Shown here in pieces: positions 43,757-52,947 of a DNA stretch of 64,000 nucleotides. Source of the stretch: Bacillus sp. FJAT-29790. GTDB taxonomy: Bacteria > Bacillota > Bacilli > Bacillales > Cytobacillaceae. The position numbers and the translations under genes were made by a program. The stretch covers positions 1,019,658-1,083,657 of the forward strand of contig NZ_JAHNZZ010000001.1 of NCBI RefSeq assembly GCF_019039215.1, in the 5' to 3' direction. Below the pieces are notes generated by a model. The model worked only from the letters and a program-made list of their open reading frames with translations. It was not told the DNA's origin and did not search any database. Within the stretch, counting starts at the first letter, position 1. Each line of letters starts with the position of its first letter.

Positions 43757-44542
43757 TTAATTAATTGGTGCTTCTTCAGTTTTTCCCACTTTTGGCGATT
43801 GGTATAGCTTTCTTCCTAGCAGTGTTTGTAATGTTAGGAAAATCCCGCCTACTGTCCAGTAAAGTGGAAGGGCAGCAGGGGCATTTAAGGAAACCATAAC
43901 AATCATTAAAGGTGAAAGGAGACCCATGAATTTCATTTGCTTTTGCTGCTGCAGAGGGATGTTCGATTGCGAAACCTTAAATTGTAGATAATAAACGATC
44001 CCTGCCGCCGCTGTTATCCAAATATCCGAATGACCAAGATTAAACCATAAAAAGGTATGGGCAGCAATTTCTTCATTTCCTCTGATGGCATAGTAAAATC
44101 CCATTAAAATGGGCATCTGAATCAGCATAGGCAAACAGCCGACGTTAAGTGGATTCACTCCATGTTTCTTGTAGAGACCAAACATTTCTTGCTGTAATTT
44201 TTGCTGTTCCTTCTGATCCTTTGTTGCTTTTATTTTCGCTTGAATCTCGTCCAATTCTGGCTTAAAGAGATCCATTTTTCCTTTCATCTGCTGCTGGTTT
44301 TTATATTGCTTTAGCATTAAAGGCATTAAAAGCAGCCTAATCGCTAGTGTGATTAAAATAATCGCAATTCCAAAGTTACCATGGAAAAAAGTGGCAACTG
44401 TATGGATCGAAGCTGCAAATGGTTCTACAAAAAGGCTGTGAAAAAAGCCGCTATTCTGCCCCGTCTGTGTCTGGCATGCTGACAAAAGCAGGGAAACAAT
44501 TGTAAGCATCATAAAAATGATAAGATTTTTTTTGTTTTTCAT
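43757..44542 (-). CDS. yidC: Membrane protein insertase YidC2 (OxaA/YqjG type)
   Basis: 261 residues. Lipobox LLSAC near residue 23, then a YidC/Oxa1 core with five helices; the hydrophilic-groove Arg (AIRLLLMPL) and the cytoplasmic coiled hairpin (KIKATKDQKEQQKLQQEM) are present. It inserts membrane proteins independently of or with Sec. A MifM-like leader lies 24 nt upstream and its coding end pairs with this gene's ribosome site, so I assign it as the regulated paralogue rather than SpoIIIJ. Confidence 0.92.
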   Translation of the reverse strand: MKNKKNLIIFMMLTIVSLLLSACQTQTGQNSGFFHSLFVEPFAASIHTVATFFHGNFGIAIILITLAIRLLLMPLMLKQYKNQQQMKGKMDLFKPELDEIQAKIKATKDQKEQQKLQQEMFGLYKKHGVNPLNVGCLPMLIQMPILMGFYYAIRGNEEIAAHTFLWFNLGHSDIWITAAAGIVYYLQFKVSQSNIPLQQQKQMKFMGLLSPLMIVMVSLNAPAALPLYWTVGGIFLTLQTLLGRKLYQSPKVGKTEEAPIN

Positions 44543-44551
44543 CTGTCAAAC

Positions 44552-44590
44552 TCCTCCTATTGTTTTTTAATACGTCAATAGTAAGGAGCT
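44552..44590 (-). promoter_or_regulatory. Hairpin that sequesters the yidC2 ribosome site
   Basis: On the minus strand, CTCCTTACTATTG (end of the leader gene) pairs with CAATAGGAGGAGT (yidC2 Shine-Dalgarno), with a small bulge. A ribosome halted near the leader's SSLLL codons would open it. Confidence 0.75.
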
Positions 44591-44857
44591 TATAACTTCC
44601 GGATCATCACCGGGACCTTCTTTTTTACGAATACATTTTGTTATCCAGTTAAGCAAAATGCTACTTGCTAAATAGTGTTTTATTTGCTGTTTAGGAATAT
44701 TTGCTTTGGAAACTTCATGCGGGTCATTTAAAGAATCTATAAAATGATATTCAATATTCCACACCCACAGAAACTTAATGATTAAGCCGATCATAAAGGT
44801 TCCATAAATGGTATATTCAGCGGGAATATTCGAGATATCCATGAGAAAATCCAACAT
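44567..44857 (-). CDS. mifM: MifM-like translation-arrest leader peptide of yidC2
   Basis: 96 residues, close to the 95 of B. subtilis MifM. One membrane segment (about 18-34) is followed by a long soluble part. The C-terminus, NWITKCIRKKEGPGDDPEVI then SSLLLTY, can be aligned with MifM (W-I, an acidic cluster 13-16 residues later, then SLLL) as I remember that protein. MifM stalls the ribosome when membrane insertion fails, freeing yidC2 translation. ATG 44857 follows GAGGTGAAAAAG. Overall identity is low, so this is an assignment by position, layout and arrest region. Confidence 0.78.
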   Translation of the reverse strand: MLDFLMDISNIPAEYTIYGTFMIGLIIKFLWVWNIEYHFIDSLNDPHEVSKANIPKQQIKHYLASSILLNWITKCIRKKEGPGDDPEVISSLLLTY

Positions 44858-45194
44858 CTTTTTCACCTCGAAATTAAGGTCAATAGAATAATTATAATTC
44901 AAAATGGCTTCCTTCGCAATCGAATCTGGCAAACATGATCCTCTCTTTTATTACGAAAAAAAGTGAAAAAAGTTTCCTTCTTATTACGATTATTTCGGAA
45001 TATAGTAGATTACGGTAGATTTAAGGGAGAACACAAGGTCTGTGTGACTTGTTGGCCGTCAGCTAGCCATCAGTGTGTAAGAACACATTTTATCAGTAAA
45101 AGACCCGGGAATTTAGTCATTTGTTATTGTACACTCTATCAGGAAGTTATAGAATATTACTTGGACTTATTAACTGATTGAACGGTGGGGTATC
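44858..45194. other. 337-bp divergent intergenic region
   Basis: Contains promoters for the leader gene and for the gene at 45195, not resolved by eye. A TGTGTGACTTG...CACAC-type imperfect pairing around 45040-45080 is weak. No RNA gene recognised. Confidence 0.35.
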
Positions 45195-46121
45195 TTGTCT
45201 TTCCAAAAGCGAAAAGTGTTTTTTTTGATGGCTAAAATATTGATTCCTGTTTTAATATTATTCTTGCTGAGCTATGAGGCGAAGGGATTATTTAAAGATT
45301 TCAATTGGGATTTACTTAACTTATACTTGGACAGGCTTTCTTTTCAAAAAGTCATTATGATTCTTATCCTGGGTTTGATATCACTATTTCCAATGTTTTT
45401 TTACGATGTTATTCTATTGCGGATATTTCATATCCATATCCCGAAAAGAAAACTTGTTTTTTATTCATTGTCTGCGAATGCCTTTTCCAATCTTGTTGGG
45501 TTCGGAGGAGTGGCAGGAGCAACATTACGATCCTATTATTATCGGAGATATTTGCCAGATAGCGTACCGTATATTCGGATTATCGCGAAACTGTCTTTAT
45601 TTTACTTAACAGGTCTTTCGCTGTTAGCATGGCCAGTTATTTTCTCCGATTTACATGTTTATTCAGATATAAAGTTAATAAAAATGGCCGTCTGGGTGAT
45701 TGTCGCCTACACACCATTATTAATTACCGTCTTCTTTTTTAGAAAAACGTTTTGGAATTTGCAGTATCTAAACCGGGGCTATATTGCTGAGCTGATGATC
45801 ATCTCCATTTTCGAATGGTTTTTTGTGATTGTTTGTATTTGGGGAATAACTAATTTTTTAGGGGTCTCTGCGCCACTGCACATTCTTTTTCCAATAGTGA
45901 TCATTTCCGCATGTGCGGGAATTGTTAGCATGATCCCGGGTGGGATTGGCTCGTTTGATCTCGTTTTTTTAATCGGGATGGAGTCACACGGGATTCCAAC
46001 AGAACTCAGCCTGTTAATCATCATGTTTTACCGTCTCAGCTATTACATCTTTCCGGTTATACTTGGCACGCCATTTGTCCTGCACCAACTATGGGTGAAA
46101 AGAAAACCGCAGAAAAAATGA
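45195..46121 (+). CDS. Lysylphosphatidylglycerol-synthase-like membrane protein (UPF0104, flippase half only)
   Basis: 308 residues with about eight helices. FSNLVGFGGVAGATLRSYYYR and MIPGGIGSFDLVFLIGM are hallmark stretches of the UPF0104/AglD and MprF N-terminal membrane domain. The C-terminal aminoacyl-lipid synthase of MprF is absent. Likely flips or transports a lipid. TTG 45195 follows GGTGGGG. A terminator follows directly. Confidence 0.82.
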   Translation: MSFQKRKVFFLMAKILIPVLILFLLSYEAKGLFKDFNWDLLNLYLDRLSFQKVIMILILGLISLFPMFFYDVILLRIFHIHIPKRKLVFYSLSANAFSNLVGFGGVAGATLRSYYYRRYLPDSVPYIRIIAKLSLFYLTGLSLLAWPVIFSDLHVYSDIKLIKMAVWVIVAYTPLLITVFFFRKTFWNLQYLNRGYIAELMIISIFEWFFVIVCIWGITNFLGVSAPLHILFPIVIISACAGIVSMIPGGIGSFDLVFLIGMESHGIPTELSLLIIMFYRLSYYIFPVILGTPFVLHQLWVKRKPQKK

Positions 46122-46155
46122 AGGGCTGCCATTATGGGACAGCCCTTTATTTTCT
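46121..46155 (+). terminator. Terminator
   Basis: AAGGGCTG and CAGCCCTTTATTTT stem, overlapping the stop codon. Confidence 0.8.
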
Positions 46156-46231
46156 AGCGTTAATGACTAATCAATATCATTGAGGGAAAAATGAACACTA
46201 TATAGACGAAATGGGTGCGGGTTTTATCGAA

Positions 46232-46347
46232 AGGCTGTTTTCTAAATGATTGTTTTTTAAAAATAGGAATTGTATGACGTTGATTGGAGCGGAAATCAAC
46301 TACACCTCTTTTTATTTAAATATCAACAAAGTTTACGAATATAACTT
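46232..46347. mobile_element. MITE-like element, copy D (internal-deletion derivative)
   Basis: 116 bp. Left end AGGCTGTTTTC; right end degraded (GAATATAACTT). Flanks ATCGAA and TTCGAA (one mismatch). The core is reduced to GTTGATTGGAGCGGAAATC, the exact product of recombination between the two GGAGCGGA copies of a full element. Its right end lies 33 bp before pncB. Confidence 0.75.
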
Positions 46348-46379
46348 TTCGAAAAGAAAAATAAGTAGGAGGTATAAAA

Positions 46380-47861
46380 TTGGTTAGACATTTTGCAGAT
46401 GATAGTCTTACTCTCCATACAGATCTTTACCAAATTAATATGGCTGAAACATACTGGGAAGATAGAATCCATGATAAGAATGCGGTATTTGAAGTGTATT
46501 TCCGGAAAATCCCATTTGGGAATGGGTATGCCATTTTTGCCGGCCTGGAAAGAGTCATTGAGTATATTCAGCAGTTTCGTTTTACAGAAAGTGATATTTC
46601 CTATTTGAGAGACGAGCTCGGTTATCAAGAAGATTTCCTTGATTACCTTTATACCTTAACATTTACAGGAACGATTCGTTCAATGGCAGAAGGTGAGCTT
46701 GTTTTCGGGAACGAACCGATTATGAGAATAGAAGCACCGCTTGCACAGGCACAATTAGTTGAAACAGCGATATTAAATATCATTAATTATCAAACATTGA
46801 TCGCTACGAAGGCGATGCGGATTAAAGAAGTGATAGGGGATGCAACAGCCATGGAATTCGGCTCGAGGAGGGCGCATGAAATGGATGCTGCTATCTGGGG
46901 TGCAAGAGCGACAATTATTGGGGGCTTTCAGGCGACTTCAAACGTACGGGCAGGCAAGAAATTCGGCATCCCGGTTTCAGGAACACATGCGCATTCGCTC
47001 GTTCAAGCATATAAAGATGAATACATTGCCTTTCATAAATATGCCCGCAGACATAAAGATTGTGTGTTTCTTGTTGATACATATGATACGTTAAAGTCAG
47101 GTGTGCCTAATGCCATTAAAGTAGCGCAGGAGCTAGGTGACAAAATCAATTTTATTGGCATTCGATTAGACAGCGGGGATCTTGCTTATCTTTCGAAAGA
47201 AGCGAGGAAAATGCTTGATGAGGCTGGTTTTCCAAATGCAAAAATTGTTGCATCAAACGACCTGGATGAATATACGATCATGAACTTAAAGGGTCAAGGG
47301 GCAAAAATTGATGTGTGGGGCATTGGCACAAAATTGATTACAGCCTATGACCAGGCAGCCCTTGGCGCCGTTTACAAGCTCGTTTCAATCGAAGACGAAT
47401 CAGGTAAGATGGTTGACACGATCAAGATTAGCGGGAACCCTGAAAAGGTAACGACGCCAGGTTTGAAAAAGGTTTACCGAATCATCAATCGAAGCAATCA
47501 AAAATCCGAAGGGGATTATATCGCATTAGAAGAGGAAAGTCCGCAAAATGAAAAAAGCTTGAAAATGTTTCACCCGATACATACATATATAACGAAATAT
47601 ATTACCGATTTTGAAGCAAAAGAGCTGCATCAAGATATTTTTGTGAATGGCGAGCTTGTCTATACGTTGCCAAGCCTGATGGATATTCAACATTTTGCGA
47701 AAGAAAACTTGAATGTCCTTTGGGAGGAAACTAGGAGATCACTAAATCCGGAAGAATATCCGGTCGACTTGAGCCAGCGATGCTGGGATAATAAAATGGA
47801 ATATATTAAAACAGTAAAAGAAAAGGTAGAGAAATCATTATCACACAAGAACGAGCAGTAA
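46380..47861 (+). CDS. pncB: Nicotinate phosphoribosyltransferase
   Basis: 493 residues. Makes nicotinate mononucleotide from nicotinate and PRPP in NAD salvage. Motifs: LHTDLYQINMAETYW at the start, FGSRRAHEMDAAIWGARA, VSGTHAHSLVQAY with the phosphorylated-type His, and IRLDSGDL. TTG start behind TAGGAGGTATAAAA. Followed after 53 nt by nadE, completing a salvage operon. The MITE remnant just upstream may have replaced its promoter region. Confidence 0.95.
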   Translation: MVRHFADDSLTLHTDLYQINMAETYWEDRIHDKNAVFEVYFRKIPFGNGYAIFAGLERVIEYIQQFRFTESDISYLRDELGYQEDFLDYLYTLTFTGTIRSMAEGELVFGNEPIMRIEAPLAQAQLVETAILNIINYQTLIATKAMRIKEVIGDATAMEFGSRRAHEMDAAIWGARATIIGGFQATSNVRAGKKFGIPVSGTHAHSLVQAYKDEYIAFHKYARRHKDCVFLVDTYDTLKSGVPNAIKVAQELGDKINFIGIRLDSGDLAYLSKEARKMLDEAGFPNAKIVASNDLDEYTIMNLKGQGAKIDVWGIGTKLITAYDQAALGAVYKLVSIEDESGKMVDTIKISGNPEKVTTPGLKKVYRIINRSNQKSEGDYIALEEESPQNEKSLKMFHPIHTYITKYITDFEAKELHQDIFVNGELVYTLPSLMDIQHFAKENLNVLWEETRRSLNPEEYPVDLSQRCWDNKMEYIKTVKEKVEKSLSHKNEQ

Positions 47862-47914
47862 AATTCTCACTGCTGAAGAACCATTTTTAAAGAGATTTAT
47901 CGGGGGGGAGAAAG

Positions 47915-48739
47915 ATGACTTTGCAGAAAGAAATCATGCAGAAATTATATGTTAATCCAAATGTAGATCCAAAAACAGAAATCAGAAAACGAATTGATTT
48001 TTTAAAGGATTATCTCATTAAAACAAAAGCAAAAGGGTATGTACTGGGAATTAGCGGCGGACAGGATTCTACACTTGCCGGACGGCTTGCCCAGTTAGCA
48101 GTGGAAGAGCTTCGGAATGAGGGGCATGCTGAGGCGTTATTTGTCGCGGTGCGTCTTCCATACGGTGTCCAAGGGGATGAAGATGATGCTTTACTTGCCC
48201 TATCATTTATCAAAGCAGATCGTGAATATCTGTTTAATATCAAAGCAGCAGTCGATGACGTTCAAAAAGAATACGATGCGATTGTTCAAGGCAATCCATT
48301 AAGTGATTATCAGAAGGGAAATGTAAAGGCAAGAATGAGAATGATCGCACAATATACTTTCGGAGGAGAAAAAGGCTTGTTAGTTATTGGAACGGACCAT
48401 GCGGCAGAAGCAATAACAGGCTTTTATACGAAATTCGGCGATGGGGGCGCAGATGTCATGCCTTTAACCGGATTAACGAAAAGACAGGGAAGAGCGCTTT
48501 TAATGGAATTAGCAGCAGATGAAAGACTATATTTGAAAATTCCAACCGCAGACCTCCTCGATCAAAAACCCGGGCAAGCAGATGAAACAGAGCTAGGTAT
48601 CTCCTATGACGAGCTCGATGATTACCTCGAAGGCAAAACAGTGAGCCAAGAAGCAGCCGAAAAAATCGAAAAACGCTATCTTCTCTCCGAACATAAAAGA
48701 AGAATGCCCGCGTCCATGCATGATGACTGGTGGAGATAA
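47915..48739 (+). CDS. nadE: NH3-dependent NAD synthetase
   Basis: 274 residues, the ammonia-dependent short form without a glutaminase domain. PP-loop [12 protein letters not shown] (about 46-57), then [20 protein letters not shown] and KRRMPAS at the C-terminus. Converts deamido-NAD to NAD with ATP. RBS GGGGGGGAGAAAG. Co-transcribed with pncB; terminator follows. Confidence 0.96.
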   Translation: MTLQKEIMQKLYVNPNVDPKTEIRKRIDFLKDYLIKTKAKGYVLGISGGQDSTLAGRLAQLAVEELRNEGHAEALFVAVRLPYGVQGDEDDALLALSFIKADREYLFNIKAAVDDVQKEYDAIVQGNPLSDYQKGNVKARMRMIAQYTFGGEKGLLVIGTDHAAEAITGFYTKFGDGGADVMPLTGLTKRQGRALLMELAADERLYLKIPTADLLDQKPGQADETELGISYDELDDYLEGKTVSQEAAEKIEKRYLLSEHKRRMPASMHDDWWR

Positions 48740-48777
48740 AAAGGCATTCCGTTGAATAAAAATAGCATTCCAGTAGA

Positions 48778-48815
48778 AAGCGTTTGGCTAAGTTACATGC
48801 CAAGCGTTTTTTTTA
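48778..48815 (+). terminator. Terminator of pncB-nadE
   Basis: AAAGCGTTTGGC and GCCAAGCGTTTTTTTT stem. Confidence 0.88.
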
Positions 48816-49210
48816 TGTAGGGGCATTGTTTTGTTGGGTAGGACCCCAAATATAGATTGTTTATTATATCAGCGATAAGATAAGTACAAACGGACATACG
48901 TTAAGCCGAATGCCGATAGCGCCGGTTACGTTTTTCTGCTTGAACCCTGAACCGTCCAATAGTGCGGATTGTATATATTTATAGAATATTGAAATTAATT
49001 CTTTTTTGTAATATACTAAAAACAATATGGATACGAACCGTAGTTCCGTATTGCGGCTCGAAAGAACATTTTGAACAAGAAGAGTATAAAAGGGATACTG
49101 ATAACAGAATAAACTCAGTTGTACCTTGCAACAGCTATGAATAATAAATAATAACTTTATTGGAGGATTGGGTTTTCATAAACTCAATTCTTTCAGTGTA
49201 AGGAGGAAAT
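48816..49210. other. 395-bp intergenic region
   Basis: AT-rich with scattered stops. A 60-codon frame at 48962-49144 has no ribosome site and unlikely composition. A weak ATTGGGTTTT...AAACTCAAT hairpin lies near 49168, just before the quinone-reductase ribosome site. Confidence 0.4.
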
Positions 49211-50191
49211 ATGAAAGCTATTCAAATGTCTAGATTTGGTGATCCAGAAGTACTAGAATACAAGGACATTGAAGAACCTATTCCAGTCGCAAATGAAGTT
49301 CGTGTCCGTCTGTATGCTGCTGGTGTAAATCCGAATGAAGCATACATCCGTACTGGTACATATTCTTTTTTTATTCCTGAGCTGCCGTTTACTCCAGGCT
49401 TTGACGGGGCTGGGGTTGTGGATGCAGTTGGTGATGATGTAAGTCACCTAAAGGTTGGAGATAGAGTTTTTGTAGCTGCGTTACTTGCCAAGAAGAACAC
49501 TGGAACATATGCCCAAAAAGTAGTTTGTGATGCAGAGGCTGTGCATATATTACCCGAATCAGTTTCATACCAGGAAGGAGCATCTCTCGGCATTCCGGCA
49601 TTGGCTGCATATAGAGCCCTCTTTCACAGAGCAAAGATTAGAGCAGGAGAGACGGTCTTAATCCATGGTGCAAGTGGTGGCGTTGGATTGTTGGCAGTTC
49701 AAATGGCGAGTGGGATTGGAGCTACAGTTATCGGGACAGCGAGTACAGAAGAGGGGAAATCTTTAGTTAAAGCATCGGGAGCTACCCATGTACTCGACCA
49801 CATTAAGGAAGATTCCTTTGATAAGATATATTCTTTGACAAATAGTAAAGGACCAGACGTTATTATCGAGTTATTGGCCAATGATAATTTGGAGAATGAT
49901 ATGAAGATAATTGCCCCATTTGGACGGATTGTTGTGGTTGGTAACCGGGGCAGCATTGAAATCAATCCAAGATTAATGATGATAAAAGAATCGGATATCC
50001 TTGGCATGGCTCTTTGGAATGCACCACCAAAAGAATATAATGAGAGCTTAAATGGTGTTGCAGCTTTTTTGCAATCTGGAATTTTGCATCCAAACGTTGG
50101 AGATGAACTGCCTCTTAGTGATGCTGAAAAAGCACACGCTCAAATATTGAGTAAAAAAGCAAAAGGAAAGATGGTTCTAAACATCGACTAG
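49211..50191 (+). CDS. NADPH:quinone reductase-like zinc-independent MDR oxidoreductase
   Basis: 326 residues of the medium-chain reductase family, quinone oxidoreductase branch. N-terminal GroES-like domain (AAGVNPNEAYIRTGTY) and Rossmann domain with HGASGGVGLLAVQMA (about 150-164). No structural-zinc Cys cluster or catalytic zinc Cys, as expected for QOR. Reduces quinones or enones with NADPH. RBS AAGGAGGAAAT. Single gene. Confidence 0.9.
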   Translation: MKAIQMSRFGDPEVLEYKDIEEPIPVANEVRVRLYAAGVNPNEAYIRTGTYSFFIPELPFTPGFDGAGVVDAVGDDVSHLKVGDRVFVAALLAKKNTGTYAQKVVCDAEAVHILPESVSYQEGASLGIPALAAYRALFHRAKIRAGETVLIHGASGGVGLLAVQMASGIGATVIGTASTEEGKSLVKASGATHVLDHIKEDSFDKIYSLTNSKGPDVIIELLANDNLENDMKIIAPFGRIVVVGNRGSIEINPRLMMIKESDILGMALWNAPPKEYNESLNGVAAFLQSGILHPNVGDELPLSDAEKAHAQILSKKAKGKMVLNID

Positions 50192-50289
50192 TGGCCAATG
50201 GTTATTTTCTTGCTTTTAGCTAAAACCTTGTTTCCGACAAATTGAATCTAGTAAAACACACAGATTAGACGATTTCTGATAATTATATT

Positions 50290-50582
50290 AGGCTATTTTC
50301 GTAAAGTTCGTTGCTTATATAATGTGATTTTCATCTAATAATCTGAGTTGATTGGAGCGGAGGGCACTTGACTCCTCGAAAATGCTATCGCTTTTCCTTC
50401 GTGCGTGGGCAGATTCAAGGATGTAAATTCAGTATCCAGCGGGAGATAGAGGGAACGGGAGACCCCACAGGCGGTAACGCCGAGGAGGCTCCCGTCCCTC
50501 CCCGCGGAAAGCAAGTGCCCGTAGCGGAAATCAACGGGCAAACGTTGTAGGCTAAAAACAACAATAGATGAGAAAACAGTCT
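50290..50582. mobile_element. MITE-like palindromic element, copy E (long form)
   Basis: 293 bp. Starts AGGCTATTTTCG, ends GAAAACAGTCT, with perfect flanking repeats TATATT (50284-50289 and 50583-50588). Contains the 62-bp segment (50376-50437) shared with copy B. The element ends 22 bp before the cupin gene, so its right end forms most of that gene's upstream region. Confidence 0.88.
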
Positions 50583-50604
50583 TATATTAAAAGGAGAGAG
50601 TATT

Positions 50605-51066
50605 ATGAGTGAAAATAAAAAGGGGATTGGCACAGGTGGCTACTTCGCGCCTTCTGAAAATGTTATCGAAGTAAAAGGGGATTTTCAACCGCAACACTTA
50701 AATATCGAGGATATTCCTTTGCTCAAGGTTGTTGAAGGTCTTGGACTTAAACCGGTTTTTGGCGATAAGATTCAGCTTAGTTTCGTATATATGGAGCCAA
50801 ACAGTGTTGCCCCTGTTCACTCTCATCCAGAGGAACAAATTGGGACAATGATTGAGGGAGAATACGAATTTGAGTTGAATGGTGTAAAGAAAATGATCCG
50901 AAAAGGTGATGTTTACATCGTTCCTCCTAATGTTCCACACGGTGCTGTGACTTATGATAAAGGATGCATTGCTCTTGATATTTTTTCTCCGCCAAGGACG
51001 GGTTATAAAGAGATGATGGGTGAGGCCCTTAAAAACTTGGAAACAGAAGTCCAGGAGGAAAAATAA
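50605..51066 (+). CDS. Cupin-domain protein
   Basis: 153 residues, one cupin barrel (about 50-130). Metal motif PVHSHPEEQ...E and the second His in VPHGAV are intact, so it probably binds Fe or Mn. Role unknown: dioxygenase, isomerase or sensor. RBS AAGGAGAGAGTATT. It ends exactly where ilvE begins (TAA then ATG), so the two are translated together, which suggests a shared pathway. Confidence 0.87.
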   Translation: MSENKKGIGTGGYFAPSENVIEVKGDFQPQHLNIEDIPLLKVVEGLGLKPVFGDKIQLSFVYMEPNSVAPVHSHPEEQIGTMIEGEYEFELNGVKKMIRKGDVYIVPPNVPHGAVTYDKGCIALDIFSPPRTGYKEMMGEALKNLETEVQEEK

Positions 51067-52029
51067 ATGACGTCGCAAGAGAGCGCCGCAAAAGGGCCAT
51101 CACCAAAAGAGGAAATTTCCGGAGGATATTGTTTTTTTAAAGGCGATTTAATGCCTCTTGATGACGCTAATGTCAATATATCAACACACGCGCTTAATTA
51201 CGGCACGGGTTGCTTTGAAGGGATTAGAGCTTATTGGAATCCAGATAATAATCAGTTGTATATTCTTAAAGCCTTAGAGCACTTTCAAAGATTAATTAGG
51301 TCTTGCCATATTCTTCGAATTGAATGTCCGTATACTGCGGAGGAGCTTGTTGACTGGACAGTGAAGGTTCTCAAAAAAAATGAATATAAGGGAAATGTTT
51401 ATATCCGCCCAATTGCCTTTAAAGGGTCTAGGGTTATTAAAGTGACGCTTAGCGGGTTACGTGATGAGCTTGCTATCTTCACTGTTCCAATGGGTGATTA
51501 TGTGAAGACACAAGATCTAAAGCTAGTCGTCTCGAACTGGCAACGGATTTCGGATAACATGATCCCGTCGCGTGCTAAGGTTGCTGGCGCGTATATTAAT
51601 CCAGCACTTGCAAACGACGCCGCAACAGCTGACGGTTATGACGAAGCCATCATGCTCTCTTCAGATGGACAAGTATCCGAAGCAAGTTCGTCAAACTTAT
51701 TCATCGTTAGAGATCATACGGTTATCACAACACCGGTTACAGCTGATATTTTAGAAGGGATCACTCGCCATGCTGTTTTACAGGTTGCAGACGATTTGGG
51801 CATTCCTTATGAGGTACGCCCAATCGATAGGACGGAATTGTATGTGGCTGATGAAATGTTTTTAGCAGGAACGGGTGTCCAAGTTGCTTCAGTTTCTTCA
51901 ATTGATCGCCGGACAATAGGCAATGGGAAGGTTGGTCCAATTACCGAAAAATTACAGGGTGTTTATTATAAGGCGGTACGCGGTTTAGATGAGCGTTACC
52001 TCGATTGGTTAACGCCGGTTTATAAATAA
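51067..52029 (+). CDS. ilvE: Branched-chain amino acid aminotransferase-like (PLP class IV)
   Basis: 320 residues. ALNYGTGCFEGIRAYW, then RAKVAGAYINPALA with the PLP lysine, EASSSNLFIVRDHTVITTP and GTGVQVASVSSIDRR. It exchanges amino groups between branched-chain amino acids and 2-oxoglutarate, or a related reaction. Directly coupled to the cupin gene and away from other ilv genes, so it may serve a special pathway rather than bulk synthesis. Confidence 0.88.
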   Translation: MTSQESAAKGPSPKEEISGGYCFFKGDLMPLDDANVNISTHALNYGTGCFEGIRAYWNPDNNQLYILKALEHFQRLIRSCHILRIECPYTAEELVDWTVKVLKKNEYKGNVYIRPIAFKGSRVIKVTLSGLRDELAIFTVPMGDYVKTQDLKLVVSNWQRISDNMIPSRAKVAGAYINPALANDAATADGYDEAIMLSSDGQVSEASSSNLFIVRDHTVITTPVTADILEGITRHAVLQVADDLGIPYEVRPIDRTELYVADEMFLAGTGVQVASVSSIDRRTIGNGKVGPITEKLQGVYYKAVRGLDERYLDWLTPVYK

Positions 52030-52075
52030 TCTAGGAAGGACTGAAACAATAATCTTTTTAGAAAAGAGGTAATCT

Positions 52076-52110
52076 AATACACTGTTTCCTAATTGGGAAC
52101 AGTGTCTATT
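52076..52110 (+). terminator. Terminator of cupin-ilvE
   Basis: ACACTGTTTCC and GGGAACAGTGT stem with TATTTTTG. Confidence 0.78.
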
Positions 52111-52343
52111 TTTGTTAGTTTCTTTTGAACTTCTAGATTAATTTCTATCTAGTAATCGGTAGGCTAGCTCTACTTTTTCTTGCTTGGTGGCTCGATTTTT
52201 TTAAAAGGGTACTCAAGTCCCAATGCCTCCCACTTATATACTCCGAGCTTGTGCTAGGGGAGAACTTACTATAATGGTTTTGTGAAATACTTTTTCTGTT
52301 ATATAAATGAAATCGAGTATATTAAAATAGTTATTGAAAATCC

Positions 52344-52370
52344 AAACCAGAACCATGTCGGGATCGTCTA
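52344..52370 (+). promoter_or_regulatory. ECF-type autoregulatory promoter
   Basis: AAACC (52344-52348), 16 bp, then CGTCTA (52365-52370). This is the classical -35 AAC / -10 CGTC layout of ECF sigma factors, 38 bp before the sigma gene. Confidence 0.7.
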
Positions 52371-52407
52371 TAAGCTTTGAAAAGGTTTTTTTAGGGGTGA
52401 AGCGTTA

Positions 52408-52947
52408 TTGGAAAACTTAATTGCTGAAGGATTTTCTGTCCATGAAAAGGAAGAGATTTTAAATGAGATGATGGACCAATACGGCCAGGAGCTGCTTCAG
52501 CTTGTTTATTCCTATGTGAAAAATTATGCAATAGCTGAGGAATTAACACAGGAAGTGTTTGTGAAAATCTATGAGCGTTTACATACATTCAAGCAACAGT
52601 CCTCATTAAGAACATGGCTCTGGAGAATCACTATCAATCATTGCAAAGATTATTTGAAAAGCTGGAATTACCGGAAAGTACTCATTTCAGACAAATTAGC
52701 AGGCGAATCGAAGACGAGAAAAGAAGCTGTTGAAAAAGAAGTGATCCAAAAAAGTGAGGAAGAACTTCTTTCAAAAGCGGTCTTAAATTTGCCTGTTAAA
52801 TATCGAGAGGTTATTTATTTTCATTTTTTTGAAGAGTTTTCAATTCGGGAAATTGAAACGCTGACGGGGGTTAATCAAAACACCGTAAAAACAAGGATAA
52901 AAAGGGCAAAAGATCTCCTAAAGAAAGAATTGGAGGGGAAATTATAA
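52408..52947 (+). CDS. ECF-family RNA polymerase sigma factor
   Basis: 179 residues: region 2 (about 20-90, YSYVKNYAIAEELTQEVFVKIYERL...SSLRTWLWRITINHCKDYL) and region 4 (about 125-175, LNLPVKYREVIYFHFFEEFSIREIETLTGV). TTG start behind AGGGGTGAAGCGTTA. It overlaps the next gene by one base. The promoter upstream has ECF character, so it probably activates itself. Adjacent SEDS protein suggests a cell-envelope stress response. Confidence 0.92.
   Translation: MENLIAEGFSVHEKEEILNEMMDQYGQELLQLVYSYVKNYAIAEELTQEVFVKIYERLHTFKQQSSLRTWLWRITINHCKDYLKSWNYRKVLISDKLAGESKTRKEAVEKEVIQKSEEELLSKAVLNLPVKYREVIYFHFFEEFSIREIETLTGVNQNTVKTRIKRAKDLLKKELEGKL

Noticed and set aside
44963-45181. 72-codon frame between the leader gene and the UPF0104 gene
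   Set aside because: No ribosome site, unusual composition rich in Cys, Trp and His, and it lies in a divergent promoter region.
48962-49144. 60-codon frame in the nadE-quinone reductase gap
   Set aside because: No Shine-Dalgarno, poor codon pattern and no family resemblance.
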